A stretch of DNA of 42,571 nucleotides from an uncultured SAR116 cluster alpha proteobacterium (GTDB lineage Bacteria > Pseudomonadota > Alphaproteobacteria > Puniceispirillales > Puniceispirillaceae): the NCBI GenBank assembly GCA_902573725.1, contig CACGLE010000011.1:1-42571 (forward strand), read 5' to 3'. Made by a program: the position numbers and the translations under genes. This document shows positions 25,772 to 34,724 of this stretch, one piece after another. The notes under the pieces were generated by a model. That model saw nothing but the letters and a program-made list of their open reading frames with translations. It was not told the origin of the DNA and made no database searches. Numbering within the stretch: the first letter of the stretch is position 1; every line of letters begins with the position of its first letter.

Positions 25772-28102
25772 ATGGTAAACTCTAAAAAGCATTTTCAAAA
25801 AATAGCAGTATTAGGTGCTGGTACAATGGGCAGTGGCATCGCTGCCCAGATTGCAAATGCAGGATTAGATGTGATGCTTATTGATTTAGCAGCTGAGGAT
25901 AAAAATGCTATCTCTCCTGCAGAATTAGCAGTACAGAGGCTCATTAAATCAGACCCACCGCAGCTTATTTCAAAGCAAGTATCAAACCAAATACAAACTG
26001 GAACGTTCGAATATGACCTAAATAAATTAAGCGACTATGACTGGGTAGTTGAGGCGGTTGTTGAACGACTTGAAGTTAAAAAATCAATTTATGCGCGTTT
26101 AAATAAAATAATAAAGCGAGATTGCATCGTAACATCGAATACATCCTCTATTCCAATTTCATTATTAATGGAGGATATGGATATAGCCTTCCAAGAACGT
26201 TTTGCGATTACCCATTATTTTAATCCTGTTCGATACATGCGCTTGTTAGAATTAGTTGTTGGAGAGCATACGAAAGGTGATGTTGTTGATAAACTTGCTG
26301 AATTCAATGATGTTATTCTTGGTAAAGGAGTAATCAGGTGTAATGATACACCAGGGTTTCTTGGTAATCGTCTTGGTGTTTATGCTATGCAAGTCGGCCT
26401 TAATGAGGCATTAAAACGAAACATGCCCTTTGATGATGCAGACGCCATTCTTGGTAGGCCTATGGGTGTGCCAAAGACTGGAGTTTTTGGATTATATGAT
26501 TTGATTGGTATAGATTTGATGTCAGATGTTGTTGCGTCAATGCGTAAAATTTTACCAGAACAAGATGATTTTCAAAAAGTTGGTACAGATCCTGAACTTA
26601 TTACTTCGCTTATAAATTCTGGTTATACGGGACAAAAAGGACTTGGTGGCTTTTACTTAGAAAGTAGTGCCGGACGAAAGGTCAGAGATTTATCAAAGGA
26701 AGCTGGAGAACTTAATCAATGGCGGGATATTAATCCATTACCAGAGATAGCAGAAAAAGTAGCAAAAGCGCAAGTTGAACAAGAAGAAGCACTATTAGTA
26801 TTAATTGAGGATGATAGTGAATATGGCCGGTTTGCCTGCTCTGTGTTAGCGCATATCTTTTGTTACGCAGGCCAGTTATTAGGAACTATTACTTCCAACC
26901 CTCAGGATATTGATGATGCAATGAAATTAGGGTTTAACTGGCAACGTGGTCCCTTTGAGATGATTGATGCTATTGGGCAAAAGCTTCTTTACAAATTAAT
27001 CAGTGACGCTGGTCTTTCATTCCCTCAAAATCTAAAAACTAATAAACCTTTTTATTGTTTGGAAAATAATACTATATCGGTACTTCATGCTTTTGAAGGA
27101 TATATTCCAGTCAGTCTACCCGAGGGCTCTTTTAGGCTCCAAATTTTGAGACGCACACTTCCAATACTTGAACAAAATAATGATGCCACTTGTTATGAGA
27201 TAGAAAAGAATATGCGCCTAATTGAATTTCATTCAAAAGCTAATGCGCTGCGTCCTGGAACAGTTGATATATTAAAATATGCCGCCCACAATGCAGGAAC
27301 TGGCCTAATTATACACAATGATTTTCAACATTTCTCGGCAGGTGTTGATTTGAATCACTTTAGGTTTTTAATAGAAAACAAAAATTGGGAGGAAATAGAT
27401 CTATTTCTAAAAGAGTTTCAGGGAGTTGTAACCCAACTCAAATACTTACCAGTACCGGTTATTGGTGTGCCATCAGGTCTTGCCATAGGTGGAGGATTTG
27501 AGGTTTTGGCGCACTGCGATGCTCTTGTAGCACACGTTAATTCGACATTTGGTTTGGTGGAATCTGGGGTCGGTCTGTTGCCTGCAGGTGGAGGTGTCAA
27601 ACAAAGCTATTTACGTTGGTTTGAGAAAACAAATGATTGGGATGAAGCTGCATGGCAGTGTTGGATGCAAATTGGATATGGTAAAGTTGGTACATCTCCG
27701 GATATGTCTTCAAAATATCAATATTACTTGCCGGATAGAGACTTACAAGTAATGAACAAGGATAGATTGTTTGAAAAGGCAGTTTCTCTAAATATTGACC
27801 TTCAGAAAACATACGTATCACCTAAAAAACCAGTTTTTAAGTTGGCAAATCCAATTTTACGCAAAAAAATGCACAAGTTTATGAAAAAGGGCGTCCAGGA
27901 CGGAATATTTACGCCTCATAATTTAACGACTGCTATGGCGATTGCAGACGTGATTGTAGCGAAGGACGGCGAGAGCCAATCTGCTACAGAACAAGATATA
28001 TTTGATAGAGAGCGCTTAAATTTTATAAATCTTGCAAAAACGCCTCAGACTTTAGGCCGAATTTGTTCATTGCTCGACTCTGGAACAGCTGAGCAGAATT
28101 AG
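25772..28102 (+). CDS. 3-hydroxyacyl-CoA dehydrogenase / enoyl-CoA hydratase fusion, FadN-type domain order
   Basis: A 776-residue bifunctional beta-oxidation protein. The dehydrogenase half comes first (about 1-400), with the NAD loop LGAGTMGSGIAAQ and catalytic His in THYFNPVRYMRLLE. The crotonase half follows (about 480-640), with oxyanion region FSAGVDLNHF and probable acid/base glutamates in IGGGFEVLAHCD and GLVESGVGLLPAGGG. This order is the reverse of FadB/FadJ and matches FadN. It hydrates an enoyl-CoA and oxidises the product. In this operon the hydratase half could act on methylthioacryloyl-CoA in place of DmdD (inference). AAAGG precedes the ATG. Confidence 0.85.
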   Translation: MVNSKKHFQKIAVLGAGTMGSGIAAQIANAGLDVMLIDLAAEDKNAISPAELAVQRLIKSDPPQLISKQVSNQIQTGTFEYDLNKLSDYDWVVEAVVERLEVKKSIYARLNKIIKRDCIVTSNTSSIPISLLMEDMDIAFQERFAITHYFNPVRYMRLLELVVGEHTKGDVVDKLAEFNDVILGKGVIRCNDTPGFLGNRLGVYAMQVGLNEALKRNMPFDDADAILGRPMGVPKTGVFGLYDLIGIDLMSDVVASMRKILPEQDDFQKVGTDPELITSLINSGYTGQKGLGGFYLESSAGRKVRDLSKEAGELNQWRDINPLPEIAEKVAKAQVEQEEALLVLIEDDSEYGRFACSVLAHIFCYAGQLLGTITSNPQDIDDAMKLGFNWQRGPFEMIDAIGQKLLYKLISDAGLSFPQNLKTNKPFYCLENNTISVLHAFEGYIPVSLPEGSFRLQILRRTLPILEQNNDATCYEIEKNMRLIEFHSKANALRPGTVDILKYAAHNAGTGLIIHNDFQHFSAGVDLNHFRFLIENKNWEEIDLFLKEFQGVVTQLKYLPVPVIGVPSGLAIGGGFEVLAHCDALVAHVNSTFGLVESGVGLLPAGGGVKQSYLRWFEKTNDWDEAAWQCWMQIGYGKVGTSPDMSSKYQYYLPDRDLQVMNKDRLFEKAVSLNIDLQKTYVSPKKPVFKLANPILRKKMHKFMKKGVQDGIFTPHNLTTAMAIADVIVAKDGESQSATEQDIFDRERLNFINLAKTPQTLGRICSLLDSGTAEQN

Positions 28103-28142
28103 TATAACTTTTTTCAAAATTTACTATTACTAGTTTCGAATT

Positions 28143-29792
28143 TTATTCGGAATACTTCAATGATTGGCGAAGTATATATTTCTGGATTTTACCAGTTGAC
28201 GTTTTAGGAATTTCCTGAAAAATCACTGTTTTCGGTGTTTTAAACCCCGCCAAATGTTGACGACAGAACGAGATAATTTCTTCCTCTGTAGCTGAGGTGT
28301 TTGGTTTCATCTCAACAAAAGCACAAGGCGTTTCCCCCCATTTTTCGTCTTTTTTGGCAACTACTGCAGCAAAAGCAATACTCTCATGTCGATAAAGAAC
28401 ATTTTCAATTTCAACAGAAGAGATGTTCTCACCTCCGGATATAATAATATCTTTTAATCTATCTTTAATTTCTACATAGCCGGATTGATGACGAACGGCT
28501 AAATCACCTGACCTAAAAAAACCATCCGCTAAGCTGTCTTCAGTAGCCTTTCGGTTTTTATGGTAGCCTTTCATAATTGTATTTGAGCGAACAACAATTT
28601 CTCCTATCGTTAATCCATCAGCTGGAACGGGTTTATTAGTTTCGCGGTCAAGAACATCTACTAATTCAGTATGGGTGAATTGCACACCTTGTTGTGCTTT
28701 TATGGTTGCTTGCTCAGCAAATTCAAGGATATCCCATTTATCTTGCCATACGCATTGCACAACATGGCCATAGGTTTCTGTTAAGCCGTAAACCTGCATC
28801 ACGTTAAATCCTAAAGCCTCAATTTTTTGCAAAATTGCAGCAGGAGGGGGAGCGCCTGCGGTCATTACTTGAACTGGCCAGTCCGGTTTGAACTGAATTT
28901 CCTTTCGCGCGTTGACAAGCATACCTAAAATAATAGGAGCACCTCCAAAATGGGTTACGTTATGTTTTTGGATAAGAGAAAAAATTGTTTCAGCAGTGAG
29001 CTGGCGTGTACAGATCACCTTTCCTGCAAGTAAACCCATCATCCAAGCGTGTCCCCACCCATTACAGTGAAACATTGGAACAGTATATAAGTACGTTGGA
29101 TGCATTTGCAACTGCCATGCAGGTATTGTACCCATTGCCATTAGATAGGCACCACGATGATGATAAACAACACCTTTTGGCAGTCCACCTGTTCCAGATG
29201 TATAATTTAGACATATCGCATCCCATTCATCATCAGGAAGCTGCCAATTAAATTTGCCATCTCCTAATTCAATTAATTGCTCATAAGTATATTGGCCAAT
29301 TGGAGCTGCTGAAGCACTGGAGCTATCTTGTTCGTCAATTATATCAATTATTTTAAAATCAGTATATTCTGATTGTTTTAATGCCTTTGAGATAACATCT
29401 GAGAAACCGGTATCAGAAATTAGGATTCTAGGTTCTGCATGTTCAAAAATGTAGGCAATAGTATCGGCATCAAGCCTAATATTAACTGTATTTAAGACGC
29501 CTCCAGCCATTGCAACTGCAAATTGACATTCAAACATTTCAGGTGTATTTGCAGCAATTACCGTTACCACTTCTCCTTTCTTTAATCCAATTTGTTGTAA
29601 ACCAGATGCAAGTCTTATGCATCTATCATAGGTCTCATGCCATAGATATTCTCTATTTCCGTAAATCAAAGAAACCATATTGGGGTAAAGATTAAAGGTG
29701 CGTTCCAAAAAAGATACAGGGCTTAGCGGAACATAATTAGCCTTTCGTTTGGACATAAATGCTGCATTAATTTCATTGATATTTTTTGCCAT
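28143..29792 (-). CDS. dmdB: Acyl-CoA ligase, 3-methylmercaptopropionate-CoA ligase (DmdB)-type
   Basis: A 549-residue ANL-superfamily AMP-forming ligase. It has the DmdB-like run VVYHHRGAYLMAMG followed by a PMFHCNGWGHAW segment. The A10 lysine is Lys535 in TSTGKIQK. The reaction is carboxylic acid + ATP + CoA to acyl-CoA. Odd: the phosphate-binding loop reads TSGTGGLPKG at 198-207, with Gly202 where Thr or Ser is normal. AGGAAA precedes the ATG. The gene converges on the FadN-like gene and is divergent from soeA. Medium-chain fatty acid ligase activity is the alternative. Confidence 0.75.
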   Translation of the reverse strand: MAKNINEINAAFMSKRKANYVPLSPVSFLERTFNLYPNMVSLIYGNREYLWHETYDRCIRLASGLQQIGLKKGEVVTVIAANTPEMFECQFAVAMAGGVLNTVNIRLDADTIAYIFEHAEPRILISDTGFSDVISKALKQSEYTDFKIIDIIDEQDSSSASAAPIGQYTYEQLIELGDGKFNWQLPDDEWDAICLNYTSGTGGLPKGVVYHHRGAYLMAMGTIPAWQLQMHPTYLYTVPMFHCNGWGHAWMMGLLAGKVICTRQLTAETIFSLIQKHNVTHFGGAPIILGMLVNARKEIQFKPDWPVQVMTAGAPPPAAILQKIEALGFNVMQVYGLTETYGHVVQCVWQDKWDILEFAEQATIKAQQGVQFTHTELVDVLDRETNKPVPADGLTIGEIVVRSNTIMKGYHKNRKATEDSLADGFFRSGDLAVRHQSGYVEIKDRLKDIIISGGENISSVEIENVLYRHESIAFAAVVAKKDEKWGETPCAFVEMKPNTSATEEEIISFCRQHLAGFKTPKTVIFQEIPKTSTGKIQKYILRQSLKYSE

Positions 29793-29852
29793 GTATTTTC
29801 CTGAAAAATTAAAATTACTATTTTTAAGATGATGGTTTAAATTCTTTTTTAC

Positions 29853-29888
29853 TTCAATATAAAATTGAAAATAGAGTTTTCTTATAAT
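29853..29888 (+). promoter_or_regulatory. Inverted repeat next to a consensus -10 in the dmdB/soeA divergent region
   Basis: Seen: TTCAAT and ATTGAA arms (29853-29858 and 29864-29869) spaced by five bases, followed by a perfect TATAAT at 29883-29888. No good -35 lies at 16-18 bases, which is compatible with an activator-dependent promoter for soeABC. Regulation is inferred only from position. The rest of the 219-base gap is AT-rich and featureless. Confidence 0.4.
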
Positions 29889-30011
29889 TTATGTATGTGT
29901 TATTTTTGGTTTCTTGTTAAAATACATTTAGTGATTTTATTTAAACAAGAGAAGTTAAACTCAAATAGGTTGATAAAGAACGATTTAGCTTTGTCAGAGG
30001 GAAATGCAGAG

Positions 30012-32837
30012 ATGGCGAAAGCTGGTTACAAACAGCCAGAAATTGAACTTTCAAAATCAATTTCAGACGAAATAAAAACAACAACATGCTATATGTGTGC
30101 GTGTCGATGCGGTATAAAGGTATATTTAAAAGATAATAAAGTAAAATATATTGAAGGTAATCGAGACCATCCAGTGAATAAAGGGGTATTATGTGGCAAA
30201 GGTGCCGCAGGGATTATGCAACATTATTCACCTGCCCGACTAAAAGCACCGCTTAAAAGAGTTGGTCCTCGTGGCTCAGGAGAGTTTGAAGAAATAAGTT
30301 GGGATGAGGCGCTAACTTTAGCGACTTCATGGCTTTCTGAAATCAGAAACAACGATCCAAGAAAAATGGCCCTTTTTACTGGAAGAGACCAAAGCCAAGC
30401 CTTAACAGGATGGTGGGCATCACAATTTGGTACACCAAATTTTGCAGCTCATGGAGGTTTTTGTTCGGTAAATATGGCTGCAGCAGGATTACACACTTTT
30501 GGCGGTTCATTCTGGGAATTTGGCGAGCCTGATTGGGATTTAACGGAATATTTTATGCTTTGGGGCGTTGCAGAAGACCATGCCTCTAACCCAATTAAAA
30601 AAGCTATTGGTAAGCTAAAAAAAAGAGGTGTCAAAATCACGGTAATTAATCCAATTAGAACTGGTTATGGGGCTGTTGCTGATGAATGGATTGGCATTAA
30701 ACCTGGAACAGATGGTTTGTTTGCAGGTGCATTAATACATCAGTTACTGGTAAATCAGGCCGTTGATATTGATTATCTGCAACGTTATACCAATGCCACT
30801 TGGCTAGTTATAAATTCACCGGGTGCAGAGGATTTAGGTTTAATTGCAAGAGATGATGAAGGAAATCCATTAGCTTATGATATTGTCGAAAGTTCTCTAG
30901 TTAACGCTAATCAAAAATCGTCAAATCATGCACTACATGGCGAATATACTTTACCAAACGGAAGGAATGCTACTCCTTCTTTTTCTTTAATTGCAAATCG
31001 TTTTTTATCAGAAGAATATTCGCCTAAATCGGTAAGTATTAAAACAGGTGTGGCGGCAGAAACCATAATTCGGATTGCAGATGAGTTAGCAAAAACAGCA
31101 TTTGAAAAAGAACGTCGCATTGAGCAGGAATGGACTGACTGGAATGGTGTTCAACACAGCGAGTTCATAGGAAGACCTGTCTCCATGCATGCAATGCGAG
31201 GAATATCGGCTCACTCGAATGGTTTTAACAGCTGCAGGATAATTCATTATCTACAAATATTACTCGGGGCGATTGATTGTCCTGGTGGATTTAGATACAA
31301 GCCACCATTCCCAAAAGCTGTTCCACCAGCTTTGCGTCCGGCTGGGAAATTAGAAGATGTTCGTCCAGGAGAACCAATGCCAGGAGCACCGTTAGGGTTT
31401 GTGACATCTCCGTCTGATTTGCTCGTAGACCATGAGGGAAATGCGCTGAGAATTGACAATGCTTATTCTTGGGAAGCACCATTTTCTGCACACGGTTTAA
31501 TGCATATGGTAATTCATAATGCAGCCAACCAAAAGCCATATAATTTGGAACTACTATTTTTATATATGGCAAACATGGGTTGGAACTCTTCTATGGATAT
31601 CCCAGAAACATTAAATAATCTTACAAAAATAAATCCTGAAACTGGGGAATATGCTATACCAAGAATTATATATTCAGATGCTTATTATTCTGAAACCATC
31701 GCTTATGCGGATCTAATTCTTCCGGATACAACTTATCTGGAGAGATGGGATGCTATATCTTTATTAGATCGACCCATTTCTGAACCCAATGCTGCTATTG
31801 ATGCAATAAGGAACCCTGTTGTAAAACCTGACAGAGATGTTCGACCGTTTCAAACAGTACTTATTGAATTGGGTGCGCGCCTCGGACTTCCAGGCATGAT
31901 AAATAACGATGGTAGCCCAAAATATACTGATTATGCTGACTATATTACTAACCATGAAAGAGGTAACGGTATAGGTACTTTAGCTGGCTGGCGCGGAGAA
32001 GATGGGGACCAAGTTGGTGTAGGTTCTCCAAATCAAGATCAATTAAAAAGATATCAAGAAAATAATTGTTTTTTTTCTAACGCTGTCCCTTCAAACGCGC
32101 GCTATTTTAAGCATGCAAATAGGAGTTATCTTAAATGGGCTAAATCACAGGGATTTATAAATTCTACAAAACCAATCATATTTGAATTATATAATGAAGC
32201 ACTGCAAAAATTTAGATTATCAGCGGATGGAAAATTTGAACCAAAAGTCCCTAGGTTGCATCAAAAAAGAATATCGTCATATTTTGATCCAATTGCATTT
32301 TGGTATCCAACGTTAGAAGAGAGCAAGCTTAATGGAGAACGATATCGATTTCATGCGATAAGTCAGAGGCCAATGCACATGTATCATTCCTGGGGTTCGC
32401 AGAATGCTTGGTTACGTCAAATATCAAATTCAAATAAACTATACATGAATAGAAAAAGAGGGGCTGAATTAGATCTTAAAGATGATGATTGGATTGAAGT
32501 ATCTAGTCATATAGGAAAAGTATTATGTCAGGTAAAATTAATGTCTGGGTGTCAGATTGACACTGTATGGACATGGAATGCTATCGGAAAAAGAGCAGGG
32601 GCATGGGGACTAAATAAAAAATCTCCTGAGTTTCGAAAAGGGTTTCTTTTGAACCATTTAATTTCAACTCTTTTGCCAGAAAAAGAGGGAGGGTTTCACT
32701 ACAGCAATTCAGATCCTATTACGGGTCAAGCTGCGTGGTATGATTTAAAGGTCCATATACAAAAGGCAAAATCATCAAATAATCAGCGTTCGGAGCCTTA
32801 TTTTTTACCTATTGCTGCAAATATTAAAAGAAAGTAA
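30012..32837 (+). CDS. soeA: Sulfite dehydrogenase (quinone), molybdopterin catalytic subunit SoeA
   Basis: A molybdo-bis-MGD oxidoreductase of 941 residues from the chosen start. CYMCACRC at 26-33, with Cys61 in VLCGKG, forms the N-terminal [4Fe-4S] site. Cys151 in GGFCSVNM is the probable Mo ligand. No Tat signal is seen, as expected for cytoplasmic SoeABC, which oxidises sulfite to sulfate and feeds quinone. An upstream ATG at 29865 would add 49 atypical residues across the promoter region. The start at 30012 has AGAGGGA before it and the family-like opening MAKAGYKQPEIELS. SoeB and SoeC genes follow. A polysulfide or thiosulfate reductase is the main alternative, but sequence and gene set fit Soe better. 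Confidence 0.85.
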   Translation: MAKAGYKQPEIELSKSISDEIKTTTCYMCACRCGIKVYLKDNKVKYIEGNRDHPVNKGVLCGKGAAGIMQHYSPARLKAPLKRVGPRGSGEFEEISWDEALTLATSWLSEIRNNDPRKMALFTGRDQSQALTGWWASQFGTPNFAAHGGFCSVNMAAAGLHTFGGSFWEFGEPDWDLTEYFMLWGVAEDHASNPIKKAIGKLKKRGVKITVINPIRTGYGAVADEWIGIKPGTDGLFAGALIHQLLVNQAVDIDYLQRYTNATWLVINSPGAEDLGLIARDDEGNPLAYDIVESSLVNANQKSSNHALHGEYTLPNGRNATPSFSLIANRFLSEEYSPKSVSIKTGVAAETIIRIADELAKTAFEKERRIEQEWTDWNGVQHSEFIGRPVSMHAMRGISAHSNGFNSCRIIHYLQILLGAIDCPGGFRYKPPFPKAVPPALRPAGKLEDVRPGEPMPGAPLGFVTSPSDLLVDHEGNALRIDNAYSWEAPFSAHGLMHMVIHNAANQKPYNLELLFLYMANMGWNSSMDIPETLNNLTKINPETGEYAIPRIIYSDAYYSETIAYADLILPDTTYLERWDAISLLDRPISEPNAAIDAIRNPVVKPDRDVRPFQTVLIELGARLGLPGMINNDGSPKYTDYADYITNHERGNGIGTLAGWRGEDGDQVGVGSPNQDQLKRYQENNCFFSNAVPSNARYFKHANRSYLKWAKSQGFINSTKPIIFELYNEALQKFRLSADGKFEPKVPRLHQKRISSYFDPIAFWYPTLEESKLNGERYRFHAISQRPMHMYHSWGSQNAWLRQISNSNKLYMNRKRGAELDLKDDDWIEVSSHIGKVLCQVKLMSGCQIDTVWTWNAIGKRAGAWGLNKKSPEFRKGFLLNHLISTLLPEKEGGFHYSNSDPITGQAAWYDLKVHIQKAKSSNNQRSEPYFLPIAANIKRK

Positions 32838-32875
32838 GTGTAATCTCTTTTTGAATATTTTTTTGGAGAACTTTT

Positions 32876-33640
32876 GTGACTGATTTGCCTTCTGGAACTG
32901 ATAAAAAACTTGGTTTACTAATTGACCTTGACATTTGTGTTGGCTGTCATGGGTGCGTTACAAGTTGCAAGGAATGGAATAGTACAGATGATAATCTACC
33001 ATTGTCTGATTTCGATTCCTATGGTGAGGCTCCAGATGGAATATTTCTTAATAGAGTCCATGGATATGAAACTGATGATGGCATTTCAAGTCAAACAGTG
33101 CATTTTCCACGTTCTTGTTTACATTGTGAGCAGCCAGAATGTGTTACTGTTTGTCCAACCGGTGCTAGCTATAAAAGGCAAGAGGATGGTATTGTTCTAG
33201 TAAATCCAGAAACTTGCATAGGATGTAAACTATGTTCTTGGGCGTGTCCATATGGAGCGCGGGAATATGACCATAAACAAGGTATAATGAAGAAATGTAC
33301 TTTGTGCGTAGACCGAATTTATAATGAGGAACTTGAAGAAGAAGATAGAAAACCCGCATGTGTTCTAGCCTGTCCCACAAGTGCGAGATTATTTGGTGAT
33401 TTTTCTGATCCTCAAAGTGATGTATCAATATTATCTGAAAAGCGTGGTGGTGTAGCACTTATGGATAATTTGGGATATAAACCAGTCAATAGATATCTGC
33501 CACCAAGGAAAAAACATATTACAAGTGAACAAAATTCTAAAAACAATGCTAATTTGCAAAGGTTTTCTGATTTAAAGCCAAGTAATGGTAATTCAAAGCT
33601 TGAAAATTTTTTTTCGTGGCTAGATCAGAAACTATCATGA
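32876..33640 (+). CDS. soeB: Sulfite dehydrogenase iron-sulfur subunit SoeB
   Basis: A 254-residue ferredoxin-type electron transfer subunit. Sixteen cysteines form four cluster-binding sets: Cys21/24/27/31, Cys81/84/89/93, Cys114/117/120/124 and Cys141/144/162/166, the DmsB/SoeB pattern for four [4Fe-4S] clusters. The C-terminal 60 residues are polar and low in complexity. The GTG start is supported by GGAG seven bases upstream. It carries electrons from SoeA to the membrane subunit. Confidence 0.88.
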   Translation: MTDLPSGTDKKLGLLIDLDICVGCHGCVTSCKEWNSTDDNLPLSDFDSYGEAPDGIFLNRVHGYETDDGISSQTVHFPRSCLHCEQPECVTVCPTGASYKRQEDGIVLVNPETCIGCKLCSWACPYGAREYDHKQGIMKKCTLCVDRIYNEELEEEDRKPACVLACPTSARLFGDFSDPQSDVSILSEKRGGVALMDNLGYKPVNRYLPPRKKHITSEQNSKNNANLQRFSDLKPSNGNSKLENFFSWLDQKLS

Positions 33641-33701
33641 AACCAAATATTTTTAGAATTAGAATTAAAATTTCTATTTTCAGAGCGATGGAGCATGCTT
33701 C

Positions 33702-34664
33702 TTGAGCCCGGCTTATTCTATAATTTTTTTTACTGTTTTTTCAGGAGCAGGTTATGGCCTTTTAGCTATAGTTGGTTTAACCACCCTTACGAGTTTGTTA
33801 CCTGATTCTACATTGCTTAATTTAATTATGTTAATTCTTTCTCTCTTGTTAATTTCTGTGGGACTCTTATTTTCTACTACTCATTTGGGACATCCTGAGA
33901 GAGCATGGAGAGCTATGTCACAATGGAAAACATCCTGGTTATCTAGAGAGGGATTGCTTGCCCTAATAACATATGTGCCAGCATTGTTGCTCTGCGTTAT
34001 TTGGACAGCCATGGTAATCCAATCATTTTCACCTCAAAGCATCAATGAATTAGAAAATTATGTAGCGTTGATTGGAGGGGTTTGTGGATTATGTGCCATC
34101 TCAACGGTTTTTTGTACAGGGCAGATATACGCTTCTCTTAAGACTATACCTGCATGGAATTATTTTCTTACAACCCCAATTTTTTTCTTACTTTCGATTG
34201 TGAGCGGACTTTTACTGTGGATATTTTTTAATAGTGTTTTTAGCTATAAAGTAAATAACTTTGTAGTCTTATTCAGTGTATTTATGCTAGAGGCAGCGTT
34301 TCTATTGAAATGTGTATATTGGAACTTTGTAGATCAGGTAAAGTTTAGTGTTACAAAAGCTGAAGCAATAGGATTAGAAAAAAATACTATAGTACAAAAT
34401 TTAGAACCAGCACATCAAACACAAAATTATTTAATGAGAGAGATGGGATATAATGTTGCTCGCAAACATGCCTTGAAATTGCGTTGGTTTGCTTCTTGGG
34501 CTGCCTTTATTATTCCTGGGATTTGTTTGTTAGTTGGAGTTACACATTCCTCATACATGCCGATAAACAGTTTTATTGCTTCATTATGTCTAATAGCGGG
34601 GCTTATTGCTGAAAGATGGTTGTTTTTTGCAGAGGCGAAACATGTTATCACGCTTTATTATTAA
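33702..34664 (+). CDS. soeC: Sulfite dehydrogenase membrane anchor subunit SoeC (DmsC-like)
   Basis: A 320-residue membrane protein with about eight hydrophobic helices. SPAYSIIFFTVFSGAGYGLL and HLGHPERAWRAMSQWKTSWL are characteristic of SoeC/DmsC anchors that hold the quinol/quinone site. The TTG start at 33702 has GGAG at eight bases. It lies 61 bases after soeB. A nearby ATG is out of frame. It would pass sulfite-derived electrons to the quinone pool. Confidence 0.87.
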   Translation: MSPAYSIIFFTVFSGAGYGLLAIVGLTTLTSLLPDSTLLNLIMLILSLLLISVGLLFSTTHLGHPERAWRAMSQWKTSWLSREGLLALITYVPALLLCVIWTAMVIQSFSPQSINELENYVALIGGVCGLCAISTVFCTGQIYASLKTIPAWNYFLTTPIFFLLSIVSGLLLWIFFNSVFSYKVNNFVVLFSVFMLEAAFLLKCVYWNFVDQVKFSVTKAEAIGLEKNTIVQNLEPAHQTQNYLMREMGYNVARKHALKLRWFASWAAFIIPGICLLVGVTHSSYMPINSFIASLCLIAGLIAERWLFFAEAKHVITLYY

Positions 34665-34724
34665 AAATTGAATTTTCTATTCTATATGTGGACCAACTTA
34701 TTTTACAAATTTTTTTATTTAACA

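Noticed and set aside
29865-30011. N-terminal 49 residues of the longest SoeA reading frame
   Set aside because: They overlap the palindrome and the TATAAT promoter element, lack a ribosome site and do not resemble SoeA N-termini; the start at 30012 fits the family.
30012-34664. DMSO reductase, polysulfide reductase or formate dehydrogenase
   Set aside because: No Tat signal on the large subunit, and the cluster motif and anchor subunit match SoeABC better. A phylogeny would settle it.
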